Origin: Sphingopyxis chilensis
GTDB lineage: Bacteria; Pseudomonadota; Alphaproteobacteria; Sphingomonadales; Sphingomonadaceae
Assembly (NCBI RefSeq): GCF_035930445.1
Contig: NZ_CP142394.1
Coordinates: forward strand, 3,888,560 to 3,952,559
Direction: 5' to 3'
DNA: 64,000 bases
Shown here piece by piece: positions 62,234 to 64,000 of this stretch. The translations under genes were made by a program, and so were the position numbers. Below the pieces are notes generated by a model. The model did not search any database. It was not told the DNA's origin and was given only the letters and a program-made list of their open reading frames with translations. Position 1 is the first letter of the stretch. Every line of letters starts with the position of its first letter.

Positions 62234-63046
62234 ATGCCAGAGTTGCCCGAAGTCGAAACCACCGTCCGCGGCCTCGCGCCCTTTCTCCAAGGGCAAAGGC
62301 TGACGGCGGTCACCACATTTCGTCCGGACCTGCGTCGGCCCTTTCCCGCCGACCTTGCGCAGCGGCTGACCGGGGCGACGGTCACGACCTTGTCGCGCCG
62401 CGCCAAATATGGCGTCATCTCGACTGACCGCGACGACCATATGATCTTCCACCTCGGCATGTCGGGGCGTTGGCGGACCGAGGGCGGCGCGGCGGGCAAG
62501 CACGACCATCTGCTGCTCGAAACCGGCGCCGGGCATCGGCTCTTCCTCCACGATCCGCGCCGTTTCGGTTCGGTCGACCTGGTGAGCGGCGACCCGCTGA
62601 CGCGCTTCTCCGCCTTTGTGACGCTCGGTCCCGAACCCTTGTCCGAAGCGTTCGATGCCGCCTATCTGGCAAAGGCGCTCGCCGGGCGGCGCGCGCCGGT
62701 CAAGGCGATGCTGCTCGACCAGACCATCGTCGCGGGGCTCGGCAACATCTATGTCTGCGAAGCGCTCAACATGGCGCGTATTTCGCCGGTGAAGCCCGCC
62801 GCCGATGTCTCCAGGGCGAAGCTCGCCCTGCTGGCCCCCGCGATCAAGGAGGTGTTGATCGCCGCGATCGCGGCCGGCGGCTCGACCCTGCGCGATTTTC
62901 TCGGCCCCGAAGGTGATCTCGGCTATTTCGCCAAGGACTGGCGCGTCTATGGCCGGGAAGGCGAGCAATGCGAATGCGGCGGGACGATCGCGCGGATCGT
63001 GCAATCGGGCCGCTCGACCTTCTATTGCCCCAAATGCCAGCGCTAG
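62234..63046 (+). CDS. mutM: Formamidopyrimidine-DNA glycosylase MutM
   Basis: A 270-residue repair enzyme that removes 8-oxoguanine and formamidopyrimidines. It begins PELPEVE (Pro nucleophile and Glu at 2-3 after Met loss), has AKYGVIST (Lys of the active site), VAGLGNIYVCEALNMARI (helix-two-turn-helix) and the zinc finger CECGGTIARIVQSGRSTFYC ending PKCQR. The ATG at 62234 gives this N-terminus. Divergent from ubiE. Confidence 0.96.
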   Translation: MPELPEVETTVRGLAPFLQGQRLTAVTTFRPDLRRPFPADLAQRLTGATVTTLSRRAKYGVISTDRDDHMIFHLGMSGRWRTEGGAAGKHDHLLLETGAGHRLFLHDPRRFGSVDLVSGDPLTRFSAFVTLGPEPLSEAFDAAYLAKALAGRRAPVKAMLLDQTIVAGLGNIYVCEALNMARISPVKPAADVSRAKLALLAPAIKEVLIAAIAAGGSTLRDFLGPEGDLGYFAKDWRVYGREGEQCECGGTIARIVQSGRSTFYCPKCQR

Positions 63047-63235
63047 TGCGGGATTTTTCCCGTAAACCCATTGACCAAATCGCCTGTCGCCGCTATGCGC
63101 GCACCCTTCGAGCAGGGTCCGGGCGTCCGGAACCGGCCGCATCCGGACATTGATTCGCTGCACCTCGCACGATTCGGCTGCTCCGTTGAGGCTGTGCTCC
63201 GACCATGTAGACCGTTTGAAAGACTAGAGGAATTT

Positions 63236-63499
63236 ATGGCCAATACGCCGCAGGCAAAGAAGCGCATCCGCCGCAACACCGCGCGCACCATCGTGAACAA
63301 GAATCGCGTTTCGCGCATTCGCACGCTGGTGAAGAAGGTCGAAACCGCCGTCGCCGCCGGTGACAAGGATGGCGCCGCTGCCGCGCTGAAGGCGGCGCAG
63401 CCCGAAATGGCGCGTGGCGTCGCGAAGGGCGTGCTCCACAAGAACACCGTGGCCCGCAAATATTCGCGCCTGACCAAGAGCGTGAACGCGATCGCCTGA
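63236..63499 (+). CDS. rpsT: Ribosomal protein S20
   Basis: An 87-residue protein: [40 protein letters not shown] and [20 protein letters not shown], the S20 pattern. AGAGGAATTT precedes the ATG, and a strong terminator follows. In many alphaproteobacteria rpsT lies directly before dnaA, which may be just beyond this window. Confidence 0.97.
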   Translation: MANTPQAKKRIRRNTARTIVNKNRVSRIRTLVKKVETAVAAGDKDGAAAALKAAQPEMARGVAKGVLHKNTVARKYSRLTKSVNAIA

Positions 63500-63522
63500 T
63501 TCATCGCGTCCCGAAAGGGAAC

Positions 63523-63562
63523 AAAAAGGACCCGCGGGCATCTTGCCCGCGGGTCCTTTTTT
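63523..63562 (+). terminator. Rho-independent terminator of rpsT
   Basis: A perfect 13-bp stem (63528-63540 and 63544-63556) with a tct loop, an A-T extension and a run of six T (63557-63562), 23 bp after the rpsT stop. Confidence 0.95.
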
Positions 63563-64000
63563 GCATCGGATATTGTGACAACGCCGTGGCAATAGTGTTG
63601 CACCGCGGTAAGTGACGGATTTACGGCGATTCGTTGTTTTGCCTCCGGATTGTCACAAATAAGATACTGAAAACAATAGAAAAAATCGCATCTTGGCGGG
63701 ATTCCGGTCCCCCCGGTGAGTCAAGATTTTTATTTCAGTATTTTTACATGGCCAGCCCTTGATCGACTCGCCGCGCCCTGACTAGACAGGGGCGTCGTCG
63801 GCCTTCGCCGGTGGCCGCCACATCGACATGATTCGCAACTTTTCGGACCGCTTGTCCGGACAGGAAAGCTGTGCCTTGGCGCAGCTGACGGATCGGCGCG
63901 TGGCGGTCGCCCGAAATATCCGGCGCGCGGGGACCTGAGGGGGCGGCACGGCGTGATAGAGAGCAGCAATCGGCATGAGCAAAACGCAAAGGGCGGAGCG
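63563..64000. promoter_or_regulatory. Intergenic region with AT-rich stretch and GANTC cluster, probable dnaA upstream region
   Basis: No certain gene. Five GANTC sites (63628, 63700, 63718, 63765, 63830) lie within 207 bp. An AT-rich block (about 63650-63690 and 63723-63748) contains two inverted copies of atactgaaa. The first third after the rpsT terminator and the GC-rich last third show nothing else. The order rpsT then this region suggests the dnaA promoter or part of the origin; dnaA itself is not visible. Confidence 0.4.
63975..64000 (+). CDS. Possible start of a gene cut by the right edge
   Basis: An ATG at 63975 opens a frame (MSKTQRAE...) still open at the window end, with a weak GAGAGCAG ribosome site. 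Only eight codons are visible, so identity cannot be judged. It would be consistent with the next gene after rpsT. Confidence 0.2.

Noticed and set aside
63730..63989. Minus-strand frames of 66 to 81 codons near the right edge
   Set aside because: Overlapping frames on one strand with no ribosome site or domain; the region looks regulatory.

Overview
The window looks like a piece of chromosome from a high-GC alphaproteobacterium of the Sphingomonadales, most likely Sphingopyxis or a close relative. This is inferred from codon use, TonB-dependent receptors beside a TPR-sulfotransferase, the order rne-amiC-(...)-mrcA-prfB, and the order ubiB-ubiE / mutM / rpsT that often lies beside dnaA in this group. 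No phage, integrase, CRISPR array, rRNA or tRNA gene was recognised.

Layout. 1-10.7 kb: a type I secretion locus of Lap type. It holds the C-terminal part of a vWFA/RTX adhesin (cut by the left edge), an OmpA-like protein, a TolC-like outer-membrane channel, a LapB-like ABC exporter, a SleB-type cell-wall hydrolase, an HlyD-like adaptor, and a convergent LapG-like periplasmic protease. 10.8-19.7 kb: a nine-gene vitamin B12 operon on the minus strand (btuB-DUF1636-cobT-phosphatase-cobS-cobC-cobD-cobQ-cobP). Every junction overlaps, and a cobalamin riboswitch with competing hairpins precedes it. 19.7-25.7 kb: an S41 protease lipoprotein, rlmE-ppx, a glycine-zipper protein, a phytase-like esterase, rpmB and tadA.

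25.9-40.8 kb: accessory metabolism and regulation. It includes a divergent bdcA/bdcR pair with two matching operators, an M20 peptidase, and a TetR regulator divergent from a Rieske oxygenase with a perfect palindromic operator between them. Two flavoprotein genes follow, then an APC transporter, a TonB receptor, a TPR-sulfotransferase and a DsbA domain fused to a long N-terminal region. Several intergenic gaps carry nested inverted repeats. At 40.8-41.1 kb there is a 264-bp MITE-like element with 31-bp terminal inverted repeats.

41.1-64 kb: mostly core genes. These are a BepA-like M48 protease, RNase E, amiC, a three-gene cassette (sugar-lactone oxidase, DSD1-like PLP enzyme, TetR) between amiC and mrcA, prfB, a lipoprotein methyltransferase, and coaBC-dut-moeB-dsrE led by a 17-codon upstream ORF. 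Two glycan-related membrane genes, ubiB-ubiE, mutM and rpsT follow. The last 440 bp has an AT-rich stretch and five GANTC sites and may be the upstream region of dnaA.

Functionally the window joins surface adhesion (secreted adhesin plus its release protease, and a BdcA homologue), B12 uptake and late-step synthesis, a small oxidative catabolic cluster of unknown substrate, and envelope, translation and quinone housekeeping.
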